Shown: positions 49,167 to 58,310 of the stretch, in pieces
Numbering within the stretch: the stretch's first letter is position 1
Layout: the number at the start of each line of letters is the position of its first letter
Source: Leptospira fainei serovar Hurstbridge str. BUT 6
GTDB lineage: Bacteria; Spirochaetota; Leptospiria; Leptospirales; Leptospiraceae
Direction: 5' to 3'
Length of the DNA: 64,000 bases
NCBI RefSeq assembly: GCF_000306235.2
Contig: NZ_AKWZ02000010.1
Span: 1,116,001-1,180,000, forward strand
Notes under the pieces: generated by a model
The model's input: the letters and a program-made list of their open reading frames with translations, nothing else
Told to the model about the DNA's origin: nothing
Databases searched by the model: none
Program-made: the position numbers and the translations under genes

Positions 49167-50264
49167 TTAAAAAAAAGATTCTAAAGTCTCGAATTTCCAT
49201 TTCCATATTTTATCGGAAGCGTTTCCGGCAAGTAAAAGTCCTCTACCGAATTCGATTGCGGCCGTGGTTGATCCGACTCGACTTGAAGATGAATCGGTAA
49301 GTGCGAATGTTACATCGCCCGTTTCGTTCATTCCTAGAATATAGGTTAAAGTTCCTTCCTTTGGTTTGAAAAAAACGGGGAGCGCTGCAACATATTTTTT
49401 TAAAATAGGTTCCTGTTGAATTTTATCGATTAATTTATGCCGCGGCGCGGAAAGAGCGATCCAGAACGTATCTTTTTTATCCGAATGAATTAGGGCAGGG
49501 CTACCGGGAAGGTGCGTAATAAAAAAATGTTCTTTTCCGGCTTTGTTCCCACGTAACCAGAATCTCGACACCCGATGTCTATACTTTTCCGCATACACCA
49601 AAAATTCCTCTCTTGAGGAGAGAGCGATTCCGGTAGGTGCGTATACTTCATCTAAAACGACTGCAATAGATTGGTTTTTGGGTGTATAAGCCAGAATCCT
49701 TCCGTTAGGTCTCGATTCTAGTTCTTCCAAGTACGAAGCATCGTACGAAAACTTCCTACTAACTTCGGTAAAATAAACCGTCCCGTCGGATGCGATATCC
49801 AATCCATAAAGATTTTCTAATGGATTTCCCTGTTCGTCCTGCCGCGCAAGGATATTTTCCTTTCCCTGCGCGTCGTAAAAAGCGAGCCCTACTCCGGAGA
49901 GACAGGTCACTAAGTTTCCTTTCCCGTCGAACGCTAAACCCAGGGGTCGCCCGGAAGTTCTCGCGAATATCTCCACTTTTCCGTCAGTCTTAATTCTATA
50001 GATGTTTCCGTCGGAAGATCCGGTGTATATCCGACCTTTCGAATCCAGAGCGATTGCAAACGGTTCCGAAATCTTTCCTTCGTGGACGGCTTCGGAAAAA
50101 AAGAGAGCGTTATCCTCCCCTTGCGGAATCGGAGAATCTACGGAATAAAATTCGGGATCGGTTTTATTCCAACCGACAAGAATAGATACGAACAGCAAGG
50201 AAGCAACCGAAAGGATAGGGAATATAATTCTAAGGAAAGGGTTAAGATATATATTTCTGAGCAT
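49167..50264 (-). CDS. Beta-propeller protein, SMP-30/strictosidine-synthase-like
   Basis: A 365-aa membrane-anchored or exported protein: one N-terminal hydrophobic segment (about residues 12-30) and six propeller blades of the SMP-30/gluconolactonase/strictosidine-synthase type, recognisable as repeats of 'G(R)IYTGSSDGNIYRI', 'GRPLGLAFDGKGNLVTC' and 'YGLDIASDGTVYFTEVS', with RPNGRILAYTP and YAPTGIALS. Such proteins may hydrolyse lactones or phosphotriesters, or only bind ligands; key metal residues cannot be checked by eye. Its ATG overlaps the stop of the M23 peptidase gene by one base (TAATG), so they are a pair. Confidence 0.8.
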   Translation of the reverse strand: MLRNIYLNPFLRIIFPILSVASLLFVSILVGWNKTDPEFYSVDSPIPQGEDNALFFSEAVHEGKISEPFAIALDSKGRIYTGSSDGNIYRIKTDGKVEIFARTSGRPLGLAFDGKGNLVTCLSGVGLAFYDAQGKENILARQDEQGNPLENLYGLDIASDGTVYFTEVSRKFSYDASYLEELESRPNGRILAYTPKNQSIAVVLDEVYAPTGIALSSREEFLVYAEKYRHRVSRFWLRGNKAGKEHFFITHLPGSPALIHSDKKDTFWIALSAPRHKLIDKIQQEPILKKYVAALPVFFKPKEGTLTYILGMNETGDVTFALTDSSSSRVGSTTAAIEFGRGLLLAGNASDKIWKWKFETLESFF

Positions 50265-51232
50265 TAAACATGACCCCTAAAAACGGGTCGTTGTTTTTGA
50301 CTATTTCGTAATACTTCGAAATGTAAATGAAAACCGGTGGCTCTGCCGGTTTTTCCTACTTCGCCAATTAATTGTCCTTTTCTCACCTTGCTTCCTTCCG
50401 GAATTAAAATCTTATCCAAATGTCCGTATCTAGTTTCATATCCGAGAAGATGTTTCAGAACTACGAGATTTCCGTATCCGCCTTTAGAATCGGCAAAGGA
50501 AACGGTTCCGTCTGCCGAGGCATAAACCGGAGTCCCTTTTTCGGCAGCCAGATCGATTCCGCCGTGAAAAGTGTCTTTTTTAGTGAAAGGATCCTTTCTT
50601 TTTCCGAATCGCGAACTGACCCGTCCTTCGTCAGCAAGAGGATTCGAAAAGGCCATTCCGTAGAAAAAACTTTTCTCATCCTTAGGTAGCCCTCTTCCGG
50701 GAACGAACCAGGCGTTTCTTCGGTCATCATAATATAGGAATTTGAGCGGAATTCTATGACGGGAGGCGATCTTCTTCCTTGCGCTTTCACTGGATGAATT
50801 TTCATCCGATTCGTAAAAACCTCGCATATTCGGTATCAGAAGTTCCATACCAGGATAGATATCTTGAGGGGAAGAGAGTTGGTTCACGGAAGATAATGTG
50901 TCCAAGTCCATTCCGGTCCTGGCCATGATCTTAAAAAAGTTATCCTTTTCCCTCACTTTATATACTAGGAAACGAAGCGGAGCCAAGTTTTTTTGATCCA
51001 AATTCGATACCGAGACTCTGAGGTTATATTTTACTTCATCTCTGATTTGAAGTAGGTGTTTATCGGAATAATCAAGGCTGTTAAGGGGAAGTCGTTCAAA
51101 AACCGCACTTACTTCCTTTATTCCCGAGATATAAACGAGAAGAAGGACTAGAAATAATACGAATCTAACTGGGTTTCCGGCGGGAGTCACTACTCTATAA
51201 GAATCGGTCCGTTTAAAAAAACAATGACGCAA
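50264..51232 (-). CDS. M23-family peptidoglycan endopeptidase with LysM
   Basis: A 322-aa protein with one N-terminal membrane helix or signal (about residues 22-43, RFVLFLVLLLVYISGI), a LysM-like motif (VYKVREKDNFFKIMARTGMD...QDIYPGMELLIP, about 90-135), and a C-terminal M23 (lysostaphin-type) domain. Zinc-site residues are seen: HGGIDLA (His and Asp), and HLHFEV, with GHLDK the further catalytic His. It would cleave peptide cross-links in the cell wall from the periplasm. The first start is TTG at 51232 with no ribosome binding site; a GTG at 51190 is possible. It is divergent from the CPBP protease gene. Confidence 0.87.
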   Translation of the reverse strand: MRHCFFKRTDSYRVVTPAGNPVRFVLFLVLLLVYISGIKEVSAVFERLPLNSLDYSDKHLLQIRDEVKYNLRVSVSNLDQKNLAPLRFLVYKVREKDNFFKIMARTGMDLDTLSSVNQLSSPQDIYPGMELLIPNMRGFYESDENSSSESARKKIASRHRIPLKFLYYDDRRNAWFVPGRGLPKDEKSFFYGMAFSNPLADEGRVSSRFGKRKDPFTKKDTFHGGIDLAAEKGTPVYASADGTVSFADSKGGYGNLVVLKHLLGYETRYGHLDKILIPEGSKVRKGQLIGEVGKTGRATGFHLHFEVLRNSQKQRPVFRGHV

Positions 51233-51249
51233 AAAATCGGAGGAAAATG

Positions 51250-52152
51250 ATGGGAGGGGTCCCGACCATGGAAGAAAAAAGTAAGCAATCGAGTAACCGA
51301 GGATCTTTTGGCGAGATCATTAAGATACTCCTGCTTCAAGTCCTGGTTTTACTGATTGCCAACTTATTATATCAGCAAGTTGCTAAGGTTCAAATTGAAC
51401 TCTCATTATCGGCTCGGCCTGCGATTTCAGAAAAGAATGCAACCAAGTGGAAGGAACCCCAGAACATAAACTCTCCCGAGAATAAAAAGATCGCCTGGAA
51501 TGAACCGGCCTCGGCGGAAAAAGCCCTTAGAGATTACACCGACTTCGTGGTTACGAAACGCCCTTGGTTGCTTGTCATCGATCGAATTGCATGGGCGGTA
51601 TGCTTTTTATTTCCTGCGTTTATGATTCTTCGACGACTGGGCAAAGCTGATTGCACTGATTTTAGCGAATCGTTCGATGGTGGCGCCTTCGGGATCGGAA
51701 TTTCCGTCGGTTTTGCGACATTTTGTTTCGTGAACGTTGCCGGGGGTTTAATTTTCTTTTTTATAGGAAAACCGCAATCAAATCCGCTGGAAGTCGCTTT
51801 GACTCAGAATTTGCAGGGAAATTGGTTCTTACTATTCTGGGCTTCCCTCGGGGTCAGTTTGGGTGCGGGCTTGGTGGAAGAGACATTTTTTAGAGGGTTC
51901 CTATTAAAGCAATTCGTAGGAAAAGGACACGAAATATTCGGCTTAATATTTACTTCGTTAATATTCGGTCTGATTCATTATAATCCGCGTGGATCTTGGG
52001 TGGGGCCTATTTTGCTTATCTTCGTAGGATTTTACTTCGGGCTATCTTACTTAAAAACGGGAAATATTTGGGTTCCCATAACCGCGCATGTCGCTTACAA
52101 CAGTTCAATGCTAATTGCGGCGTTTTTCCTCGGAGACCGGGTTGTCGGATGA
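51250..52152 (+). CDS. CPBP-family intramembrane metalloprotease
   Basis: A roughly 300-aa membrane protein with about eight helices. The C-terminal CPBP (CAAX protease) domain has EE-x3-R (VEETFFRGFLL, near residue 213), a second metal motif in FGLIHY, and HVAYNSS, matching glutamate, histidine and asparagine catalytic motifs. Members process prenylated proteins or act in bacteriocin self-immunity; the substrate is unknown here. ATG codons lie at 51247, 51250 and 51268; GGAGG at 51239-51243 fits 51250 best with six bases. Its stop overlaps the next gene by 4 nt (ATGA). Confidence 0.86.
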   Translation: MGGVPTMEEKSKQSSNRGSFGEIIKILLLQVLVLLIANLLYQQVAKVQIELSLSARPAISEKNATKWKEPQNINSPENKKIAWNEPASAEKALRDYTDFVVTKRPWLLVIDRIAWAVCFLFPAFMILRRLGKADCTDFSESFDGGAFGIGISVGFATFCFVNVAGGLIFFFIGKPQSNPLEVALTQNLQGNWFLLFWASLGVSLGAGLVEETFFRGFLLKQFVGKGHEIFGLIFTSLIFGLIHYNPRGSWVGPILLIFVGFYFGLSYLKTGNIWVPITAHVAYNSSMLIAAFFLGDRVVG

Positions 52153-52937
52153 TTCAAAGGCAAAAAGCGAAAATCAAACTGGCGATATTTGTTTTAGCGG
52201 CGTTATTGATATGGTCGGGGAATTCTTTGTATGCGGGAGAAGCATTTGAATTGGATGGAGATCCGACTGAAAACGATCTTCGAATCATCGCTGCCTTAAA
52301 TAAACTCACATACGACAGAATCATTTCGAATAAGAGCACTAAGGGATTTGCATATCGTTACACCTCCCGCTGGTATTCGCCGATTACGATCGACGTATTT
52401 GTCTTGGGTTTTTCTAAAAGGGAAAAGCTGAGTTTGATTCGGATCGAATCGCCGAAGAAGGGTAGTGAACGAGCTTTTAAGAATTACTTGTTGGAAGAAT
52501 TAACTAGAAAACAAGTCATGGACGGTCAAATTTCCCAGGGTCACGAAAGCGCCACTGAAACATCGGGACGAAAGAGTTATTTAATCTCCGGCACATTAGC
52601 TTTGTTGGAGCCGGCAACTTCGGTTTATTATAACTCCTCCAAATCGCCGGTTTATTCCTCTTCGGATACTCTAAAAGGAATGTTCGGTTATATAGCGGCC
52701 GACTTGCTGCTTGCAGGCTTGGGATACTATTATGCCTCGACTACGATACATTCTCATTCGGCAATCCAATCCTTAATGGGTAAGCCGACCCCGTCCGGAA
52801 ACGTTTTAGAATCGCCGGGGGCAGGGGTATTTCTAGGTTTACTGCTAGTACCAAGATTATATAGAATGGTCGGATCTTGGCAAGATACGTACTCCCATAA
52901 CAGAATACTTGAATTAAACATATCCAAAAGTTTTTAG
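52149..52937 (+). CDS. Hypothetical exported protein coupled to the CPBP protease
   Basis: A 262-aa protein with an N-terminal signal (KLAIFVLAALLIWSGNSLYAG). The middle contains YTSRWYSPITIDVFVLGFSKREKLSLIRIESPKKGSE, and the C-terminal half has a membrane-like segment (MFGYIAADLLLAGLGYYYAS, about residues 178-197) and a hydrophobic GAGVFLGLLLVPRLYRMVGSW. No domain recognised. ATG at 52149 overlaps the protease stop by 4 nt; the upstream open frame back to 51996 lies inside the protease gene and is rejected. The pairing hints that it is a partner or substrate of the protease; this is context only. Confidence 0.75.
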   Translation: MIQRQKAKIKLAIFVLAALLIWSGNSLYAGEAFELDGDPTENDLRIIAALNKLTYDRIISNKSTKGFAYRYTSRWYSPITIDVFVLGFSKREKLSLIRIESPKKGSERAFKNYLLEELTRKQVMDGQISQGHESATETSGRKSYLISGTLALLEPATSVYYNSSKSPVYSSSDTLKGMFGYIAADLLLAGLGYYYASTTIHSHSAIQSLMGKPTPSGNVLESPGAGVFLGLLLVPRLYRMVGSWQDTYSHNRILELNISKSF

Positions 52938-52965
52938 AAATTCGGATTTTGGAGTTGAATAAGCT

Positions 52966-54915
52966 GTGTTTCGTTTGGATTCTATAACGAACTTTCTGCC
53001 TCGTTGGCGAACCGTTTTCAAAATCGGCGGGCGTCGTTCACTTTATTTTTACTGTCTGTTGACCGGTATCGTTTCCGGCTTAGGGGCCTATGCGTTTTCT
53101 AGAGCTTTAGCCTGGAGCGAATTTTTTCTCCTCCATACTGTCGCGGGAATCGGCGATACCCATCCTAATGGAGAATACTACGTTAATCTTCAACCGGATC
53201 CGGCTTTTAACTTAGGCCGCTGGTCTCTATTATTTCTTCCCACCTTAGGAGGCTTAGTTACCGGTTTACTTGTTCATTGGTTTTCTCGTGAGTCTGGCGG
53301 GACTGGAACGGATTCAATGATCGATTCCTTTCACAATAGGGAAGGAAAGATGGAGGCTAAGGTTCCGCTCGTAAAATCTATCGCCACGATTTTTACTCTT
53401 TCGACCGGTGGTAGCGGTGGAAAGGAAGGTCCTATTTCGCAAATAGGAGCCGGTTTTGGTTCCGTCGTGGCGACATGGATCCGTGCCGGAGCGAGAGCTC
53501 GTAGAACTCTCCTTTTAGCGGGAACTGCAGGCGGGTTAGGAGCTATCTTTCACGCTCCACTCGGCGGCGCTTTGACCTCCGTAGAAATGATTTATCGGGA
53601 GGATATCGAAAGCGATTCGTTGATACCATGCATCATATCTTCCGTAACAGCTTATCTTACTTACTCCGGATTGAACGGTTTTGGTTCAGTATACAGGGTC
53701 CCCGAAATCGGTTTTGAGGAATATCCCGAGCTGATTTTCTATTCTCTGTTAGGTATTTTATGTTTTTGGAATGGATCATTATTTATTCGGATTTTTAGAA
53801 AAATCCAGGATTGGTCCGAGCGGTGGCCTGTCCCTGATTGGCTAAAGCCGGCGATCGGGGGAATTCCTATCGGGATCATAGGTTTTTTTCTCCCGGAAGT
53901 AATCGGGACCGGTTCCGGTTTTCTGCAAGATGCTTTAGATGCGAAACCAATCTTCGAGCCGTATTTACCAGGTCTTTTAAATAGTCTTGGAATTAGTAAG
54001 GTACCGGACTCGATCGGACTTCAAGAGGATGGGATTTTATCTATCCTTAATGTACAAAACGATTTTGCCGTAAGAAGAAATCTTCTTTTAGCGTTGTTTT
54101 TCTTCGGTTTTGCATTTTTGAAAATGCTTTCCACTTCGTTTACGGTCGGAACGGGAGGTTCCGCCGGAATGTTCGGACCTGCACTTTTTATCGGAGGAAT
54201 GCTTGGCGGGGCTGTCGGCACGATAGCGAAAATTATTCTGATCACGCCGGTCTCCGTTTCTTCATTTATCCTGGTCGGTATGGGTGCATTTTATGCCGGG
54301 ATAGCAAGCGCACCGATTGCAGGTATGGTAATGATTTGCGAGATTATAGGAAGCTATTCTCTTCTTCCTCCGTTAATGGTTGTCTCAATTATATCGTTCG
54401 TACTTTCGCACAAACTGAGTCTTTATAAAAGTCAGAAGGAAAATAGGTTTCAGTCGCCTGCTCATTACTGGGATATGAACCGAGATATCCTGGATAGTAT
54501 TTCGATCGGTCAAGTCTCCTCGAAGCTTCGCAACATAGCGATTACCCATTCTTCTAAATTACTCTCCGAGCTGGAGCAAGAATCCATTGGTATTCAAGCG
54601 AGTGATTATGTGGTTCTGGACGATCAGGAAAAGTATCTGGGAATGTTATCGTTACGCAAAATTAGGCACTCGCCGGAGAGCCGGGAATTTGCGAAAGATC
54701 TGATAACCGTCGGAGACGCTACCGATTCGAGTGTTCCGGCAGGATCCGTTGATCAGAGTCTTGCGAGTTCTTTAAAACTTCTAATTGAATTCGATTTGGA
54801 TAAAATCGCGGTAGTTCGAGATGGAAAATGCCTCGGTTATTTGCGATACGCTGAACTTATGAAGGTCTATTTTGAGACCACCGTTCCTAGAAGAAACCAG
54901 TCCCTTAAGAAATAG
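52966..54915 (+). CDS. ClC-type chloride channel/transporter with C-terminal CBS-like domain
   Basis: A 649-aa membrane protein. The ClC motifs are present: GGSGGKEGP near residue 147, with the gating glutamate, GTGGSAGMFGPALFIGG near residue 393, and APIAGMVMICEI near residue 446; the tail (about 520-640) looks like two CBS-type units (FDLDKIAVVRDGKCLGYLRYAEL). It probably exchanges chloride for protons or another halide in the inner membrane. The start is GTG at 52966, with GGAG eleven bases upstream. It follows the CPBP gene pair after 28 nt and may be co-transcribed. Confidence 0.93.
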   Translation: MFRLDSITNFLPRWRTVFKIGGRRSLYFYCLLTGIVSGLGAYAFSRALAWSEFFLLHTVAGIGDTHPNGEYYVNLQPDPAFNLGRWSLLFLPTLGGLVTGLLVHWFSRESGGTGTDSMIDSFHNREGKMEAKVPLVKSIATIFTLSTGGSGGKEGPISQIGAGFGSVVATWIRAGARARRTLLLAGTAGGLGAIFHAPLGGALTSVEMIYREDIESDSLIPCIISSVTAYLTYSGLNGFGSVYRVPEIGFEEYPELIFYSLLGILCFWNGSLFIRIFRKIQDWSERWPVPDWLKPAIGGIPIGIIGFFLPEVIGTGSGFLQDALDAKPIFEPYLPGLLNSLGISKVPDSIGLQEDGILSILNVQNDFAVRRNLLLALFFFGFAFLKMLSTSFTVGTGGSAGMFGPALFIGGMLGGAVGTIAKIILITPVSVSSFILVGMGAFYAGIASAPIAGMVMICEIIGSYSLLPPLMVVSIISFVLSHKLSLYKSQKENRFQSPAHYWDMNRDILDSISIGQVSSKLRNIAITHSSKLLSELEQESIGIQASDYVVLDDQEKYLGMLSLRKIRHSPESREFAKDLITVGDATDSSVPAGSVDQSLASSLKLLIEFDLDKIAVVRDGKCLGYLRYAELMKVYFETTVPRRNQSLKK

Positions 54916-55205
54916 TTTTTTTAAAATACCTACTCGATCGTATTCTGAGCTTTTTACACCTTTTGGTCTATAGATGTAGCGTTCATTCTTTTACAATAAT
55001 CACTGTTTATCTTTCAAAATCTTTTCTTTTTGTAGTTTTTAACTGTATTTTGCCTATAGGTAGTTTTTTCAATTTTACTGGACATTTTTGGCCGCGAAGA
55101 TAAGATACGGAATAATTTTTAAAAAATAACTGATGTGTAATAAAGAAATCAGCAAGTTCTATTTGTTTTTAATAGATTGGGGGCTGGTTCAATCAGGACG
55201 GGAAC
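54916..55205. other. AT-rich intergenic region
   Basis: 290 nt of T-rich, AT-rich DNA between the ClC gene and the FadL-type gene. A T run (54915-54922) just after the ClC stop is compatible with an end of transcription, but no good stem precedes it. GATTG/CAATC (55175-55194) is a short inverted repeat near the next start. No gene or clear promoter seen. Confidence 0.35.
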
Positions 55206-56753
55206 ATGCGAAACATTCATTTGAAAAGAAAGATTCCCTATCTTTCGGGGGCATCTCTTACGCTAATCTATTGTCTATTCGGAGGTGGGAGCTCAGAAAT
55301 ACAGGCAGGAAGTTATGGCGATATATTCGGCGCGCATCCGACTGCGACTGGTATGGCAGGGGCAGTTACGGCGACCGTAAATAACTCGTCGGCCGTCTTT
55401 TACAACGTAGCCGGTTTAGGCCGCTTAAACGAAGCGGATCTTTTTGTCGGGAAATTGGAGCAAGCTGATAAGGAAAAGGAAGCCGCTGCCGCAGCTGCCA
55501 ATACTGAACCAGGTAAAGATGGAAAGCCCCCCACTGACGGTCCTCTACTTTCTATGGAACCGTCCAAAGATGATCCGTCCCTTACCGGTCCTTGGTATAA
55601 ACGTGGTTGGTACAATTTAAAAGACGGGCTATTCGCGTATCGTCCGCTTGCTAGGCCACCGAGAAATCTGCATGAAGTCACGTTCTTGGGAACCTATGCA
55701 AATCCGACAATCAGGACAAACGCACCCGTAACCGATGCGATTAAGAATCCCGATGACAGCTTTGTAGGATTGGGTTTCACTATGAACCTCAACGAGATTT
55801 TCGATATCGGTCGTACGATTCGTTTCGGTTTGAATGCGATTCTTCCAGCAAATGGAAAGCTTATGGTAGTGAACGACCAAAATCCGACCGTACCGACTTA
55901 CTTGCAGTCCGGAGTCACCAATCAACGACCTACTATTATGGGAGGGGTCGGTGTGGAGCTTTGGAAAGATCGTCTCTTTGCAGGGGTTGGATTTACTGCG
56001 TTAGCCGGCGGTTCGGGTGCGATTCTATTAAAGGATGTTCCGATTTCACCTGACCCGGTCCAGGCAAATTCGCAAGTGGTTTTATCATTAAAACCTTTGA
56101 TCAATCCTACCTATGGTCTTCAATTTACGTACGGAAAGTTCAGCCTTGGAGCTTCTTACAAAAGAGAAACCTATCTTTCGACGGATCCGATTCCCGCCAG
56201 AGCTCAAACTACGCTTTTAGGAATTCAGCTGGATTTTGATCTGGCCCTTCTTTCGGATTACAATCCTCGAGTATGGTCTTATGGAGTGGGGTTCCGACCG
56301 TTTAAGAAAGTTCAATTGAATTTGGATGTTAATCGGGAACTCTGGAGTCTCCTTCATAACTCCAGGATTAAGGCAAGATATTCCGATCCCTTAAATTTTC
56401 ATGATACGACTGACGTGCGTTTTGGAACGGAAATTACTATTACTCCGACTATGAAAGCAAGAGCCGGAATCGGTCGTCGTCCTACGCCGGTCCCTCATTA
56501 TGCGGGATCAAATAACTGGATGGATAACGATAGAATGATTTACTCTCTCGGGTTTTCATATGTACTCAGCGGACGTAATTTCGGGTTTTTGAAAGATAGA
56601 TTAAAGAATCCGGTTATATTCGACATAGGTTTAATGTACCAAAGATTGAGATGGGTAGAAGTGGACAAGTATCAACCTACGACCATAAATCCAAACTACA
56701 GTTATGGCGGGGGAATTTTCTCGGTTTCCGCTTCTGTGAGTCTCTTCTTTTGA
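55206..56753 (+). CDS. FadL/TodX-family outer membrane protein
   Basis: A 515-aa exported protein of the OMPP1/FadL/TodX family, which imports long-chain fatty acids or other hydrophobic compounds across the outer membrane. Typical N-terminus: signal, then HPTATGMAGAVTATVNNSSAVFYNVAGLGRL (the 'NPA' hatch region is varied). The barrel follows as about 14 strands such as VTFLGTYANPTI, TIRFGLNAILPANGKL, VGFTALAGGSGA, YGLQFTYGKFSLGASYK and DVRFGTEITITPTMKARAGIG, and the chain ends in Phe, as BAM substrates do. An Ala/Pro/Lys-rich insert (residues about 85-110) may be a loop. The gene ends before a strong terminator. Confidence 0.88.
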   Translation: MRNIHLKRKIPYLSGASLTLIYCLFGGGSSEIQAGSYGDIFGAHPTATGMAGAVTATVNNSSAVFYNVAGLGRLNEADLFVGKLEQADKEKEAAAAAANTEPGKDGKPPTDGPLLSMEPSKDDPSLTGPWYKRGWYNLKDGLFAYRPLARPPRNLHEVTFLGTYANPTIRTNAPVTDAIKNPDDSFVGLGFTMNLNEIFDIGRTIRFGLNAILPANGKLMVVNDQNPTVPTYLQSGVTNQRPTIMGGVGVELWKDRLFAGVGFTALAGGSGAILLKDVPISPDPVQANSQVVLSLKPLINPTYGLQFTYGKFSLGASYKRETYLSTDPIPARAQTTLLGIQLDFDLALLSDYNPRVWSYGVGFRPFKKVQLNLDVNRELWSLLHNSRIKARYSDPLNFHDTTDVRFGTEITITPTMKARAGIGRRPTPVPHYAGSNNWMDNDRMIYSLGFSYVLSGRNFGFLKDRLKNPVIFDIGLMYQRLRWVEVDKYQPTTINPNYSYGGGIFSVSASVSLFF

Positions 56754-56811
56754 TATTAAAATAAACACGATTCGCTTCATCGTTAAAAATAACATTCGTT
56801 ATCAAACTATT

Positions 56812-56848
56812 GAAAGGGGATATTTTAAATATCCCCTTTCTTTTTCTT
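56812..56848 (+). terminator. Intrinsic terminator after the FadL-type gene
   Basis: GAAAGGGGATATTT (56812-56825) and AAATATCCCCTTTC (56827-56840) are a perfect 14-bp inverted repeat (a few central bases form the loop), followed by TTTTTCTT. It lies 58 nt after the gene's stop and separates it from the hydroxylase gene. Confidence 0.92.
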
Positions 56849-56892
56849 GACCGACCGAGCGCTACAGTGAAAGTCGAAAGCGGGTTAGAGAG

Positions 56893-58185
56893 ATGGAAAA
56901 GAATATTATCGAGTTAATCACTCCCGCGTTTTTTGTTTTGGCGTTTGCAGAAGTTATTTGGGTTCTAGTAACGAGGAAACCTTTTTATCGTTACAAGGAT
57001 TCGGTTAATAATCTAGCTGCAGGAGTCTACATGCAGATCTTTACCGTTTTCATTACGCTCGGTTTGATCGCAGTCTACGCTTGGACTTACCAAAATTTTC
57101 GATTCTTCACTTTTACGGAAAATTCATGGATCGCCTGGGTCGCCTGTTATGTATTAGCTGATTTCTTTTATTACTGGTATCATCGGTTCGCCCATGAAAT
57201 TAATATTTTTTGGGGTTCACACGTCGCTCATCATCAAAGTGAAGATTATAATTTAACCGTAGCTCTACGACAAGGGATTCTGCAAAATACCTTTTCACTC
57301 CCTTTTTATCTTCCACTGGCAGTTCTAGGATTTCCTCCGCTGATGTTTATGTTAGTCATTCAGATCAACTTTGCTTATCAGTTTTGGATTCATACCCGAC
57401 TCATTCCTAAGCTAGGCTGGTTTGAATGGATTTGGAATACGCCGTCTCATCATAGAGTTCATCACGGTAGAGATCCTAAGTATATAGATAAAAATTACGC
57501 AGGGACGTTCATTATTTGGGATCGCCTTTTTGGAAGCTTTAAAGAGGAGGAAGAAGAACCGATTTTCGGAATCGTAAAACCGATGACTACCTGGAATCCG
57601 ATTTGGGCCCAATTTCATTACTTTCAAGAGTTGTTCGATCTTTCTTGGCGAACTAAATTATGGAAAGATAAGTTTTTAGTTTGGTTCAAAGCGCCAGGCT
57701 GGAAACCCGCCGATTTAGGAGAGAGCGTAGTTCCTCCTGAAATCGATCGATCAACTTACAAGAAATTCGATACGCAAATCCCGATCACGTTGACGATATA
57801 CACGGTCCTCCAGTTTTTATTTGCGATGGGCGCTTCGATGGTGTACATAGAATTTAAGAAGGAACTCCCGCTACCGGAAATGGTCGTTCTCGGTTTCTAT
57901 GTTCTCTGGACATTATGGACTATCGGAGCTATTTTCGAATTGAAAACGTCCGGAGTTGTTTTGGAATTGGTTCGCTTAGCTTCCATTGCGGTTCTGACTT
58001 ACGTTTACCCGTTTGATTTTACGCATATTCAAAAATTAACCGCTTTCTTACCGATGGAAATCATCATTGCTCTCCCGTTCATAATGAAGATTACGGCCCT
58101 CGTATCTTTCGCAGTGTTGGGAGCCTTTCTACTATCGCAGAAAAGATTTTTCAGCATAAAAGGTTATTCGGCAAAGACGGCATAG
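56893..58185 (+). CDS. Fatty acid hydroxylase superfamily, alkylglycerol-monooxygenase-like
   Basis: A 430-aa membrane protein with about nine helices and the di-iron histidine boxes of the superfamily: HRFAHE near residue 97, HVAHHQSEDYN near residue 112 and HHRVHHGRDPKYIDKNYAG near residue 193. The long C-terminal helical extension after the boxes (about 290-425) and the NYAGTFIIWDRLFGSF segment resemble alkylglycerol monooxygenase (AGMO/TMEM195) rather than sterol desaturase. It would oxidise an alkyl or sterol-like chain with oxygen. The substrate is unknown here. GAGAG lies just before ATG 56893. It is a separate gene between two terminator-like regions. Confidence 0.87.
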   Translation: MEKNIIELITPAFFVLAFAEVIWVLVTRKPFYRYKDSVNNLAAGVYMQIFTVFITLGLIAVYAWTYQNFRFFTFTENSWIAWVACYVLADFFYYWYHRFAHEINIFWGSHVAHHQSEDYNLTVALRQGILQNTFSLPFYLPLAVLGFPPLMFMLVIQINFAYQFWIHTRLIPKLGWFEWIWNTPSHHRVHHGRDPKYIDKNYAGTFIIWDRLFGSFKEEEEEPIFGIVKPMTTWNPIWAQFHYFQELFDLSWRTKLWKDKFLVWFKAPGWKPADLGESVVPPEIDRSTYKKFDTQIPITLTIYTVLQFLFAMGASMVYIEFKKELPLPEMVVLGFYVLWTLWTIGAIFELKTSGVVLELVRLASIAVLTYVYPFDFTHIQKLTAFLPMEIIIALPFIMKITALVSFAVLGAFLLSQKRFFSIKGYSAKTA

Positions 58186-58310
58186 AGAGTTCTACCCGGG
58201 ATTTGGGTACGAAAAGATTTTGAATATTCTCCTATTACTTGATTTCGGGTTCGATATCTTGCAGGAAAATAAATTGACGAAAGGTTTATCGGGGTATCTC
58301 CTAATGGCCT

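Noticed and set aside
51996..52148. N-terminal extension of the gene at 52149
   Set aside because: It lies fully inside the CPBP protease gene; ATG 52149 forms an ATGA overlap and opens into a signal peptide.
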